A stretch of 64,000 nt of DNA, taken from NCBI GenBank assembly GCA_029844215.1, contig CM056731.1:82852992-82916991 (forward strand), read 5' to 3'. The position numbers and the translations under genes are program-made. This document shows positions 26,061 to 36,457 of this stretch, in pieces. This DNA is from Przewalskia tangutica (taxonomy: Eukaryota > Streptophyta > Magnoliopsida > Solanales > Solanaceae). The notes below the pieces were generated by a model that worked only from the letters and a program-made list of their open reading frames with translations, searched no databases and was not told the DNA's origin. Each line of letters starts with the position of its first letter. The first letter of the stretch is position 1.

Positions 26061-26207
26061 GCCTTGTTGTGCAAGAATTGTGTTTCTATACTACCGCATC
26101 TCTCGATGGAGGGTCGGTTGACTTGTTGAGAACTTACTTGGACGGGGCCGTGGTGTGGATAAATTCCACGGGTACGTTCCTGTTGATAGTGTTACTTTTG
26201 TTAATCG

Positions 26208-26480
26208 CTTTGGACATACTGACACGATGCGTAGCGCACGGGTATGCTTCCACTTTGATTACCGCCTTGTTGTCTTATTGTTTCCCTTTGGACATACTGA
26301 CACAATGCGTAGCGCTGAGTATGCTTCCATTTGGAATGTCTTATTGTTTCCTTGGACTCATCGACACGACGCGTAGCGCACGTATGCTTCCATTTGGAAT
26401 GTTGTGTTATTTGTTCGCTTTGGACATACTGACACGACGTGAGCGCACGTATGCTCCCATTTGGATTCTTGTCTTGTTGT
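26208..26480. repeat. irregular 65-80 bp tandem repeat in C (about 4 copies)
   Basis: Units contain TTTGGACATACTGACACGAT followed by GCGTAGCGCACGGGTATGC. They begin near 26208, 26287, 26352 and 26421. F has the counterpart at 41885-42150. A long plus-strand open frame through this region (26015-26554) results from the repeats and has no recognisable domain. Confidence 0.75.
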
Positions 26481-27074
26481 TATCATATCATGCATCGCCA
26501 AGCGGTGAGCGTACTCCACGCGGATTGATGTTGTGGCGTGAGACCACGAATTGATATAATCGCATGTGTGTGTATCGTAGTTTGGTTATCATACTGTCTC
26601 GCTTTTATAGACTATTATGATTTCATTTCTGATTTTTCTGATTTCACATACTTGGTACTGTTGCATCGACCTCCTTGGCCGCGTTCACGCCGCAGTAAGT
26701 ACATCTACCGCCGATCCGCGTTTAGGATCTCATTTCAGCGTTTGGGAAGCTCCGTTTCGTCGGAGGCTTATCTTTGGTATGTTACCACGAGTCCGTAAGT
26801 TCTTATGCGTTCGGGGTATGTGCCCCGCCCGTCCATAGTTGTTGTATAAATCTTAGAGGTGCAGTAGACTTGTGGCGGGTGTAAGGATTGTAACTGTTCA
26901 AATGTTTATATATTTATGTTGGAAGGCAACCGTTTTGGTTGGCCTATTTGCTTTTATTTATCATGTCTCTTGTTTCATATTTATGCTTTATGTTCCGCTG
27001 ATTTTCTCTGATGTTGTATCACTAGGGTGCCCGGGGTAAGGCACCAGTCACGGGCCCCGGTTCGGGTCGTGACA

Positions 27075-27914
27075 ATGCGGGTCCACATGACCTGTGCGGG
27101 TGAAATAGTCCCAGGAGTAGGATTGCATAATGATACGACGGGCGGGTGGCCCTAGATTGATCATAAGCTTCCTAGTTAAAAGCGGTAAAGTTTACTCTAC
27201 TTTTTAAAAAGGCACAGTGTACTGATATTTGAGTATTATACTTGTTACATGCTGACAGTGATGTTGTATCCCACGAGCATGCTTCAGTGATATTATATGC
27301 TGAGGGCAGGTGTCCCTAATTTTGACATGGCTTTCATATGTGAAAGTGGTAAGGTGTTATATTAGTACAGTGATACAAGGTACAGTTGGCTCTGATTGTT
27401 ATATGACACGGTAGGATCTGGTATTTGATTTTCATACTTGCTCCTGTCATTCACAGTTATGATCTTGTTTATCGCATCAGTATTTCGTTCCATACTTGGT
27501 ACTGTTATCGACCCTTTGGGGGGCTGCGTTCATGTCCGCAGGTCTAGGTACTCAGTTGTGGATCCGCGAGATTAGGATCCTGGTTCAACATTTTGAGATG
27601 GCTCCAATGTTCCGGAGCTTGTCATTATGACTAGGTATATTCAGGTACGGTGGGGCCTTGTCCCGTCACAGTTTACTGTCCAAATTCTTAGATGTCTGTA
27701 TTCATATATGGGCTGGACTGGCCAGAGTTGTATTTACATTGTTGAACAGTGTAGACCCTTTCGGGTGATTTATATTATGACAGCCTTATCGGCTTTGCCT
27801 ATGTTTAAAGAAAAAAAAAGAGTGTTAATTATCTTTCGCGGTTTATTGTGTTGTATGAATAGAAGGGTGCCCAGGTAGGGCACCAGTCGCGGGCCCGGGG
27901 TTCGGGGCGTGACA
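27075..27914 (+). repeat. D solo LTR, 3' segment
   Basis: LTR end from the C insertion to the terminal CGTGACA. The last part (about 27620-27914) is the reverse complement of the left end of the E 5' LTR (37999-38260), including the adenine run near 27808-27816. No gene. Confidence 0.85.
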
Positions 27915-28920
27915 TTATTAGGGTCCACCGCTGTGCATCTGTCAAAGGAGTGCGGTCCACCACAAATCTCACAATTTACCGACATCTGGACGACATTCAC
28001 AGACATAGTGTTCTGCTGCAGTTGCTTCCTCAGAAGGGCCACCTATGCATTCAGGGCAATGATGGCCTCTAATTCATGTATGCCTATAGTCTTCCTGTTA
28101 TTCACTGACCTGTCATCTGCCCCTTGATGATTGTTGGCAGCCATGTCTTCCAGTAACTCATGTGCCTCATTGGCACTCTTTCTCATGAACGCTCCCTCTA
28201 TTGCATCATCAATGATGGTACGAGTAGTACCACTCAGCCCATTATAAAAAATATGGACTAACATCCACTTCTCTATGCCATGATGTGGGCATTTCCTTTG
28301 CAGATCCTTAAATCGCTCCCATGCGTTGTAGAGTGACTCATCATCCACCTGGTAATAATTGTTTAACTCTCCCCTTAACTTTGCCGCTTTTGAAGGAGGA
28401 AAGAACTTTGCAAGAAGCTTTTGGCTGCCAGGTGGTGACGGAGTTGGCATGTAGTGAGTTCAACCAGCTCTTGGCTATGTCCCTAAGTGAGAGCGGAAAA
28501 AACCTCAGTCTAATGGATCGTCAGTAACGCCATTGTACTTGAAAGTGGCACACAGGTCCAAAAACTTGGCAATGTGCATGTAGGGGTCTTTAGATGGAAA
28601 TCCCCCAAACTGTACTGTGTTCTAGACCATGCTCAGGATGGCTGGCTTGATCTCAAAGTTGTTTGCCCCTATTGCTGGGAGCCTGATGCATGTCTGTGCA
28701 CCAGTAACCGTGGGCAGAACATAATCTCCCAACTTTCTGCTGGGACCGGTATTGGCTCCTCTACATGTTTAGGAACCTCGTTGTTTGCCCCATTCTGATT
28801 CGGTGGTTGTTTGTCCATGGTCACTGAATCAGCTATCCTTTTGTTTCGCCTGTTTTGCTTGCATGTTTTCTCAATTTCAGGGTTGAAAGGAACAAATGTA
28901 TCTGCTCATCTCCTTCTTCG
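27915..28920 (-). pseudogene. Athila-like gag, N-terminal and core part (broken)
   Basis: Upstream half of the gag of I; it forms the virus-like particle coat in gypsy elements. From right to left: a segment with FLDLCATFKYNGV-like phrasing (about 28520-28600), then SLRDIAKSWLNSL (about 28455-28500), the core with AKFFPPSKAAKLRGELNNY, LHIFYNGL-like VHIFYNGLSGTTR and AHELLEDMAANN (28043-28450), and a CX2C-type zinc knuckle CEICGGPHSFDRC (about 27950-27990). At least two frame changes occur (near 28450 and 28043). The coding sequence ends abruptly in D-P-N-N at 27915 and resumes at 1231, showing that D was inserted into it. Confidence 0.85.
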
Positions 28921-29055
28921 CATACACTAAATCCCTGAAATAGATCAAAATCAACAAACAAATCAAGGCAACAGGGTTCTAACAGTAAAAATAAAAATAA
29001 AAATAAAGCAAAAGTATAAATAAAAATAGATGGTTCGATATTAGAAGTACGTCAG
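28921..29055 (-). other. leader between Athila-like primer site and gag
   Basis: Untranslated leader of I, with an ATAAAA-like simple repeat near 28990-29010. No gene. Confidence 0.5.
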
Positions 29056-29073
29056 TCCCCGGCACCGGCGCCA
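29056..29073 (-). other. I primer-binding site (TGGCGCC type)
   Basis: The minus strand reads TGGCGCCGGTGCCGGGGA, six bases from the LTR end. This type of primer site is usual for Athila/Tat-type plant elements and unlike the Met-tRNA sites of A, B, E and M. Confidence 0.85.
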
Positions 29074-29079
29074 AAAACT

Positions 29080-30329
29080 TGTTGGCGATTTTCCACGTGC
29101 TCACGCAAGTGTACGTATCGTTCACAAGTAGTATAGTCTGATAAGACCAAATATCGTCCCCAGAGACTGGTTTCTAATTACCGTTTATCTATTTTATGTT
29201 ATCTATTTAGCAATCGATAATAGAGTTGGTTTTTTTTGTTTAACTACTAGAATAATTGCAAGAATTAACTAAACTATTGAAGTTGTAATCAGTTATGAAG
29301 GAATTAGGGCTTTCAAAATCCTCGACTATTACGCTATTCAATCCTTAATGCAACTAGAATGACTTCTTATTCTACGTTAAGATAGCGGTTAACTAGACTG
29401 TCTTATATTCCGGTTAGTAGATATAATCGCTCAACCCAGTGCAAAACCCTTCTATATTTCTATGATATGATTTACCACATAGGAGGATTAAGAACAGTAA
29501 CCTATAATGCTACACAAGTATCGGGGTACTTTCGTCCGCGATTTTAACCTATGTTTATTCAATTACAGCATATCCAAATCTCTCATCTCGGTTCTTGATT
29601 CGAAATCATATAAATTATGATAATTAGTGATCAATTAACTATCAAACATTCATACCAATTATTGAATAAATCTTAATCAAGTGAAGAAGAAATCAACTAA
29701 TGCATTAAGTCACGAAATAGAGTTTCAAGCGATTCAAAAGAAAATCCCTAATAAAGTGTTTAGCTCCTAGCCATAGTCACGCTAAGAACTAATACAATTC
29801 CAAACATAAACTGAATTAAAAAGAAAGAAAGAAAAGTACTGCGAACTAAAGTCGCCAATTGTAGCTTTCAATCCTTGCCCTGTGATGTGTTGTCTGTTAG
29901 AATGGCCCCCATTCTCCTAGAATAATCCCTATGGCTTTTAGTATGTTGCAATTTTCGTGCCTTATGGACCCTTCTGTCCCTGGCCAAATTAACCCCGGAT
30001 TCTCGATTTCCGTACCAGCGCCGCGGCCCTGGAGGCTGGCTCCGCGGCGCCTAAAGTTCTGTGGCTTCTCTAATGTTCCGGCGTCGCGGCCCTGCTGACC
30101 GGCGCCGCGGCGCTGCCTAGCTTTCGTCCGGGTCTTCAATTTCTGTCCTTTTCGGCATAGGATTCCTTCTTTTATGCCCATTTTTCGTTCCTTTTCACCA
30201 TTTTACCTTTTTGAACCGCTGTGACTCAAAAGAAAGAAAAACAAACCTAATACTATACTAAACATAACAAAAACGAGTAAAATACTAACTAAAAATGACT
30301 GAAAAAGCGTATACAAAATACGCTTAACA
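29080..30329 (-). repeat. I 5' LTR (1,250 bp)
   Basis: Starts TGTTGGCG at 29080 (minus-strand 3' end) and ends GCTTAACA at 30329, so the LTR reads TGTTAAGCG to CGCCAACA in its sense direction. The primer-binding site is next to its inner end. It contains a GC-rich imperfect duplication at about 30012-30117. Its partner LTR is outside the window. Confidence 0.85.
30012..30117. repeat. GC-rich imperfect repeat with CCGCGGC cores
   Basis: Several GCGCCGCGGC or GCGTCGCGGC words spaced through about 100 bp in an otherwise AT-rich LTR. They form two imperfect halves (about 30012-30050 and 30078-30117). Confidence 0.6.
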
Positions 30330-30893
30330 GCCGTTGTTTGGCTAATTATTTTATTTCAAACCCTCGAGAGGTAAGATTATAAGATTCCCAAGTCCTTTTT
30401 TCATACTGCTCCGTGATGGCTATGGGAGCTACATAGGGTGAGTAGAGGACGACCTCTATGATCTGAACCCCTGGTTTGAATGGGTTATCATCCGCTGGGA
30501 CGATTTCTATCTTGTCTCCTTCCCAAAAGATGAGCTTTTGATGCATGCTAGAAGGAAGACATCCGCTGGTGTTAATCCAGTCCCTGCCCAGCATAATGGT
30601 ACAGGATGGCTTATCATCTATCACAAAGAAGGCAGACATGACCGACTTAAGGCCTACAATGATTTTTGCCACTATGATCCACAATGCTTGAGAGGCTTCT
30701 CCCATAAAGCAACCATTTTCATGTTAGTTGGGATGAGGTCCTCCCTTGTTTTGTTAAGATCCTTTAAGGTGAGCATTGAGATCACATTCAGCACAACCCC
30801 ATTATCGACAAACACCCGACTGATCATCTTGCCGTTAATGTAAGCCTTGACGTAATGAGGTTTGAGATATTTAACCATATCTTCTGTAGGCAC
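30330..30893 (-). pseudogene. Tat-like aspartic protease region (broken), relic K
   Basis: Minus strand. The segment 30672-30893 has KPHYVKAYINGK and the protease core VFVDNGVVLNVISMLTL, followed in another frame (30346-30705) by EASQALWIIVAK, AFFVIDDKPSCTIMLGRDWI, SSMHQKLIFW and PADDNPF. This order fits the protease and the following linker of non-chromoviral plant gypsy elements (Tat/Ogre side). A frame change lies near 30690. The Asp of the D-N-G triad is kept. The gene is cut at 30330 by element I, and RT and integrase are not in the window. Confidence 0.75.
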
Positions 30894-31881
30894 GCCAAAT
30901 ACGGTTCTTAAAGTGTCCCTAATCGGGGTATCGAATATTGTTGCCCATTATGCATCTTCCATGCAAATATTATCTTCCAGGTTATTCAGTAAGGAGCGGC
31001 TGGCCCAGAACTCACATGGGATTAGGCTGACCATTTCAATGTCTGCCCATATCTCATCAACCAGGTCATGGCCGAATAAATTGAGGATGGAATATCCCCC
31101 TTTATTAAATTCGGTAGGCCAGAAGCTCACATCTTCCATTTCCTGGAGAGAAATATGGATCGACTGAGGATCTTCTTATTGAACCCCTGCATGATTTGCG
31201 GGATTACCTCGGTTAGAGGTCCATCTGGGGCCACGTTCTCTTGTCGGAGTTTCTCTGTCGGGTTGTCGATAGGTTGTTCGTCCAGTTTTTATTGATCCGC
31301 ATTTCTCCTTCAGGTGTAATTTCCCCTGAAGCAACTGAGTTGAATGCCCGCTCGATAGTCTCGGCTACGGCAGACTCAGCAACCTCCTGATTTTCTATCA
31401 CCTTGGTGTTGGAAATTAGATGCAATGTCTGTTGCATCTTACGCAAGGCCTTGGCACATTGTATCCTTCCTTTATGAGTTCTGGATGTGACTCTCGGTGG
31501 TGTTTTTTTTTCTGGAGCCTAATTGACAAACCATTTCCCCTCTTCTGTGTTGGTGGTTGGTTTAATCATTCTCTGGTGTCTCGCCTGATTCTCATTTCTC
31601 GATGTGATGCGTAAGGACGAAACACCCCCATTTACATTAAACTCGACCACCATTTGTTGGATTTTAGGGAGTGGTTATTCGTCTATTCGAGGCATGCTCT
31701 GCTGCCAGTTAGTTGGCATCTGTTCCTGAAGTTCTCATTCGAAGTCCCTCGGGTATTTTTGGCGGCCATGAAAATTGCTCTTAGATGGCTGTCTATTATC
31801 GTAAATGTCATGTAGGTTGCCTAACCGGTTGAACACATAGGTCTTTGTGGCCTTCTCTCCTTCAATAGGTTTCTTTGGAAC
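30894..31881 (-). pseudogene. Linker between gag and protease in relic K
   Basis: Minus-strand open pieces at 30948-31139 (FNKGGYSILNLFGHDLVDEIW and SLIPCEFWASRSLLNN) and 31213-31446 belong to the same polyprotein. The frames are different and stops separate them. The remainder (31447-31881) is AT-rich polyprotein debris without recognisable motifs. Confidence 0.6.
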
Positions 31882-32395
31882 TCATACCTTTCTCATTTGA
31901 TGTTTCCCTTTAGTGTCCCTTGACTCATTGGACTTACCGAAAGATACCATATATATTGGTACCGCGGGAAATGGGTTGGTATCCATAGACATTTCAGTCA
32001 GACTTTTGTCGGCTAGTTTGAACCTTCTCTCTTTGATGCCCTTTTGAATCGGCTTTCTGAAGACCACATAATTAGAAGTAGAGTGACTGTTTGAATTATG
32101 CCACTTACAATACTTCTTATCTTTGAGTTCCTCAGTAGGCAAAATCATGTGACAATCAAGAAGCCGAATCTTCTTGTCTTTGAGCAGATGATCAAATATC
32201 TGATATGTCTTTGTGATGTCAAAAGAGTAACAAACCCTGTCATCGACTGAACTCGTTTCTTTGCCTTTTACGGCTTTCAAGACTGGGCAAGAATAAACCT
32301 TACCCCTAACAATCTTGGCCACCATTACGTCTGCCATGCAGTCGACTAACTTTAAATCAGACTCATCCGCTTCAATGATGGATACCAAGTGAGAA
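31882..32395 (-). pseudogene. Tat-like gag C-terminal part (truncated), relic K
   Basis: The minus-strand frame contains SHLVSIIEADESDLKLVDC near its start, then VYSCPVLKAVKGK, VCYSFDITKTYQIFDHLLKD and the zinc-binding-like KYCKWHNSNSHSTSN followed by FRKPIQKGIKERRFKL. In relatives the last block is C-x2-W-H-x-S-x-S-H-x-T-x-x-C; here the final Cys is Tyr (NYVVF). The frame is cut at about 32396 by the 56-bp repeat of E; the apparent N-terminus beyond that point is repeat-encoded. Confidence 0.75.
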
Positions 32396-32563
32396 CCTAT
32401 TCTGGGACGCGGTAAAGTCATATAGTCAGCCCATAAAGGTATACTGTCCGACCTATTCTGGGACGCGGTAAAGTCATATAGTCAGTCCATAAAGGTATAC
32501 TGTCCGGCCCATTCTGGGACGCGGTAAAGTCATATAGTCTGCCCATAAAGGTATATTGCCCGG
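32396..32563. repeat. 56-bp tandem array (3 units) at the truncated end of E
   Basis: Three complete 56-bp units (starts at 32396, 32452, 32508) with core TTCTGGGACGCGGTAAAGTC, followed by a partial unit at 32564. The first unit joins relic K gag directly. Confidence 0.9.
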
Positions 32564-35308
32564 CCCATTCTGGGACGCGGTGTGTCTCATAACATAACCC
32601 GACCTATTTTTGGGGGACCCGGTGTAATTTTCCTTACATAACATTTTAAACCATCTTTTCACTTCTTCTTAAGTCGTTATAACAACTTCCCATAAAGCTA
32701 TTATAAAAACCTTTCACTTTAGAGAACTTAAGACACTTACATTACGGAAAACTAAACCCAAAAGTACTACGTATATACATACTTAAAAAGAATCATAAAA
32801 CTCCTTCTCTTTTAAATCAATAAACTTCTTATTCTGAAAACTCAAGTTACATTCTCTTTTGAAGTCAAGTCTCTTAAATTTTGAAATAATTCATGGAAAC
32901 CATACTTATTAAATCAAGTCATTCTTTTCATTAAGAATCAAGTCCCATAACTTGACAAATAAAGTCTCATAACCTTTTAAGAAATCAAGGTTCATAGTCT
33001 TAAAACATCATAACATAATCTCTTTAAATTAAGCAACATATATTTTTATGAGTTGTGAATAGGTTATACTCGTTTATAAAGATCTTATTAAAGCAACCAT
33101 GATCTAGAAAATGTAGTACAATTTTCTCTTATCTTAGTTTCTATGCAGATGGAGAATTCTACTTATTTTAATATAATTGATTGTTGATACATTTTTATTA
33201 ACGCTGCAATGACTTGTTCGATACCTATTCTCATTAGTGCAATAAATTAGCAAGTCAACTCGACTCCAAATACTTCCTAACGACTCTTACCAACATCCCC
33301 CAAAAGATTTGGTAAGAACTTAGAATTAATTAGACATACATTTTACATAGAGTAAGTCAACATACGTACCTCTTAACTTCTAAGAGTAGAATGAATCATA
33401 AAATAATACCACATGTATATTTCATACGTAGAATCATGCCAAAAGAAGGAAGAGGTTCACATACCTCGCGACGACTATCGACAAGTAGCAAAATGCTCCC
33501 AAGTACTTCAACCTTGATAGTTATTCCACCCTTCAAGTATGATATGCTATACGTAGTACTTCATCCTATATTAACCATAACATGTCTATCAACTCCTAGA
33601 TTATCAACGTGGAATAATACTAAGTGCTAGGTCTCTTATTCTACAGAAATTTGGGCAGCACTTCCTTTGTTTCTACGTACTTTACCACCTTTTTCAAGGC
33701 CTGTATTCATCAACCAACAAGCCACATTTAAGGCGCAACCCACAGTTAGCCAAAGGGGATTACACGCCTAACTGGACGTGTAAAATTCTGCCCCACAGTT
33801 ATACAAAACAGTCCATAAATCAGCCCATAAAAATAGTCCGTAATCCAACAATAACGAGGGTAAAATGTGAGGCGTTTCAACACATTTCCACACCCCTATT
33901 TCCTTAGGACTTTCATTAGCAACTACTACACTTAAACATTCATATTAGGGCTGATTTTCCAGCATAACCACACCCCAAAAACAGTCCATAAAATGATACG
34001 ACAACGTCTAACAATTTTGGGCAGTTTTTCGGCTAAAACAACTACAATCCGATAACTCTTTCCTTAATCCATTTTATTCCAATTCGAGTTCCAACACTTC
34101 CATATATGACATACCAACTTATCAACAACCATATTACCTTATTTTAACATGCGACAAGTGTGGATAACAACAACCATATAACAAACGAAAGCAAGGACAC
34201 AAAATTGTCTCAAATCGGCCAACAACATATCTACCTCATACACATCTTATTTTCAATTTCTTCCTTAACATGAATTCATATATACATTATAACAATAAGT
34301 AATATCCAATTACTTTAATTTTAGAGAAACTATTACCTCATTTTTGTGCCCGAAAACGTCCCGGGCAGAATGCTCAACAATGGCCCGTAGTTTTCGTTTC
34401 GCTCCACTTCTTGAAGATCCAATCCATATATGTATCCCCTACAATCTTAGGAGCAACTTCCCTTCACATTCCATCACCAAAAAGTCGACAGAACCCCTAG
34501 GGTTTCACCCTCTATTCTCGGCCTAGTGTAGCGTTTTTGCTCACTGTTTTGTCAGCTGAACTTGTGACGTCCATAACTCTTTACTCTGATGTCCGATCGA
34601 CGAACGGGTTGTTGTATTGGAAACTAGACTCGACGAAATTCATTTTAGGCTTGGAAACACCTAAAAACTCCTCTTATACCAGGAGATATACCTCTCCAAA
34701 GTTGGCTGAAATCTGCCAACCTTGACCGAGAGCATAAGAGAAGAGGGAAAGAGATGGAATATTTCTAAGTGTTGTGTAAATGAAGTCTTGCAATGTCTCT
34801 AAGTAAACATATATAATGTATCACAATGGGTAAGATGAGGACAAGTGTAGGGACTAAATGTAGCAAGACAAGTGGAGTGGGACCCACATGGCCAACTTGT
34901 CCACTTGTCTCTAAAATATCTAAGGTCAAAGTCTTCCAAGACCAAGACAAGGGGGGGGGGGTGGGGGTGTGCCACGTGTCACCCTCTCATTGGTCTAAAA
35001 ATATTTCATCTCCCAAAAATCCATAATTGACCAAAATATCTCAAAATATTGTGGGCCCCACAAAATCGTAAAATTTTCTCGTGGGCTCACATGACCAAAT
35101 CCGGAATTTAAAATCCAAAATTCCAATATATTCAAAAAGTCTCAAATACCAACTTTGAGAACCAAATTCCATTTAACAAACCTTTTTCCTTCACGAGGTT
35201 CGGAAGATTTTCCTTAGAAAACACAATTCTTTCTTTCGTTCCAACTTTCAAATATTATTTCCATACGTTCGTTCTCATTTCAATCTCTTGTAAATACGGG
35301 GTGTAACA
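32396..35308 (-). repeat. E 3' LTR, truncated
   Basis: Matches 42778-45523 of the 5' LTR from about 32578 rightward, and begins within the 56-bp array, so about 1.1 kb of its terminal part is missing. An 11-base G run lies at 34951-34961. Open frames 34344-34526 and 34537-34725 recur in the other copies only because the DNA is repeated. Confidence 0.88.
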
Positions 35309-35323
35309 TCTTTCCCCCCTTAG
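35309..35323 (-). other. E polypurine tract
   Basis: The minus strand reads TAAGGGGGGAAAGA directly next to the 3' LTR. The upstream gaatgtttct context is shared with A, B and M. Confidence 0.8.
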
Positions 35324-35506
35324 AAACATTCATCCCGAATGTTCATACTAGGTTTAGCCTAAACAAATCTTGATATAGTCTCCTTAAACTATAATCAACG
35401 AAACCAATTATGCCACATATAGCCCCAATATATCACACATGCATATACATTATCGCACCCTTTTTCGACCGCGACATTATTCTAGCGAACCCTTCTTAAG
35501 TAAAAA
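35324..35506 (-). other. E internal sequence, 3' part
   Basis: Remains of the internal region next to the polypurine tract, similar to the corresponding 5068-5250 of A. No coding potential. Confidence 0.5.
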
Positions 35507-36457
35507 TGTTAGGAAATAATAATAAAGTGCTAAAGTGTTTTTAAAAAGGTGCTAAATATGTTAAAGAGGTGTTAAAAGGTTAATTTTAAAAGTAAAAGGT
35601 GTTAAAATGCTAAAGGGTTGCTAGGGAGTCGCCACCTAATTAATTTGGGTGAATTAGGACACCTAAATGTTAACTAGTTTAAAGTAAACATTAACTCCAT
35701 TTTAATGGTCTGCAAAATTGTGAGATTCTGGGCAAGGGTTCTTTATTATCCTAAAGGGAAGGGGTTAGGCACCCTAAAGGATCCGCTAACTTGCGGTTGT
35801 CCGTTCAAACCTAGAGAATTATTATTCTATAAAAATGCATGTTTAAAAGTGTTTAAATAGAAGGGATAAGAATTGTAAGATTTATTTAGAATATAAAATT
35901 AGCTTTGGATAAAAAAACTTGCATTCATAACGTATTAGATAAGATACATGTATTGCAAAATCTTATTATGACGAAATGTGTACTTTATGAAATAAGATGT
36001 AGAATATCTATTATGCAAAGACTAATAAAATAATTTTTAATTATGAAGGTTAGTAAGAATTTATGAAGAAATTAATTTATTATGATAAGGATTTAATAGC
36101 GAGTGATGTTTTAGCTACGTGAATATTTATGTCATTTTGGTATGACTTAGGCAATGCATAACTAGTCATAAAAATAACTAATTTAAGGAGAGTGAATCTC
36201 TAGCGTCAAACTATTTTTCTAATGACAGCCCAAAGTTTAATTATTCTAAATGTACTACTAGTAGTGTAATGTTAGACAAATAATTACAACAAATAATAGG
36301 GTGAGGATATGGATTAATAATGACTCGAAGAAATGGCGAAGTGATTTCGCCTATGGTTTGGAGTTTATGATGCGGAGAGGATGAAGCACATAAGATGCGG
36401 GTCTTCAATTGGTTGCGACGAGTCTCGTATTGAGACTCTTCCCTTTGCTCCAAGGCG
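35507..36457. mobile_element. LTR-like fragment of another family inside E
   Basis: Starts TGTTAGGAAATAAT at 35507, unlike anything else in the window. It includes the phrases GGGAGTCGCCACCTAATTAA (about 35625), AAGGGTTCTTTATTATCCTA and GGGGTTAGGCACCCTAAAGG (about 35735-35785), which I associate with LTR/leader repeats common in eudicot genomes. The right limit is where E LTR sequence resumes (about 36458). No matching right end or target-site copy is evident, so it is probably a truncated insertion. No gene in it. Confidence 0.5.

Larger units (their letters stand above)
14448..27074 (+). mobile_element. C: solo LTR (about 3.7 kb) with B inside
   Basis: Begins TGTTATACCCCG at 14448 and ends GGGTCGTGACA at 27074, flanked by ATGCG at 14443-14447 and 27075-27079. 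Without B and its target-site copy, the own sequence (14448-15583 and 24497-27074) is about 3,709 bp and contains no internal domain, primer site or polypurine tract. It is of the same LTR family as A, B and F and is inserted in D in the same orientation. Confidence 0.92.
1232..27914 (+). mobile_element. D: solo LTR (about 4.3 kb of own sequence) with A and C inside
   Basis: It begins TGTTACACCCCG at 1232 and ends GGGCGTGACA at 27914. It is flanked by TTATT on both sides (1227-1231 and 27915-27919). Removing A, C and their target-site copies leaves segments 1232-1419, 11208-14447 and 27075-27914, about 4,258 bp, with no gag, pol, primer site or polypurine tract, as expected for a solo LTR left by LTR-LTR recombination. 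Its sequence resembles the LTRs of E (reverse orientation) more than those of A, B or M. It splits the gag frame of I; the codons on each side (D-P-N-N and V-P-M-E) are continuous when one TTATT copy is counted. Confidence 0.9.
260..30329 (-). mobile_element. I: Athila-like Ty3/gypsy element, interrupted by D
   Basis: On the minus strand, reading from right to left: 5' LTR (29080-30329), primer-binding site (29056-29073), gag (about 28920-27915), a 26.7 kb insertion (D), then the rest of gag and the start of protease (1231-260). J cuts it at 259. The zinc knuckle, the gag C-terminal phrasing and the TGGCGCC-type primer site fit the Athila/Tat side of plant gypsy elements. GCCGT at 30330-30334 is the expected right target-site copy; the left copy is outside the window. 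The element itself sits in the older relic K. Confidence 0.8.

Noticed and set aside
26015..26554. 179-codon plus-strand open frame
   Set aside because: It runs through two tandem arrays in solo LTR C, and the matching F sequence does not keep the frame. Hydrophobic look comes from T-rich repeats.
34344..34725. Pair of open frames repeated at 36791-37172
   Set aside because: Repetition is explained by duplicated LTR DNA; no domain is recognisable.
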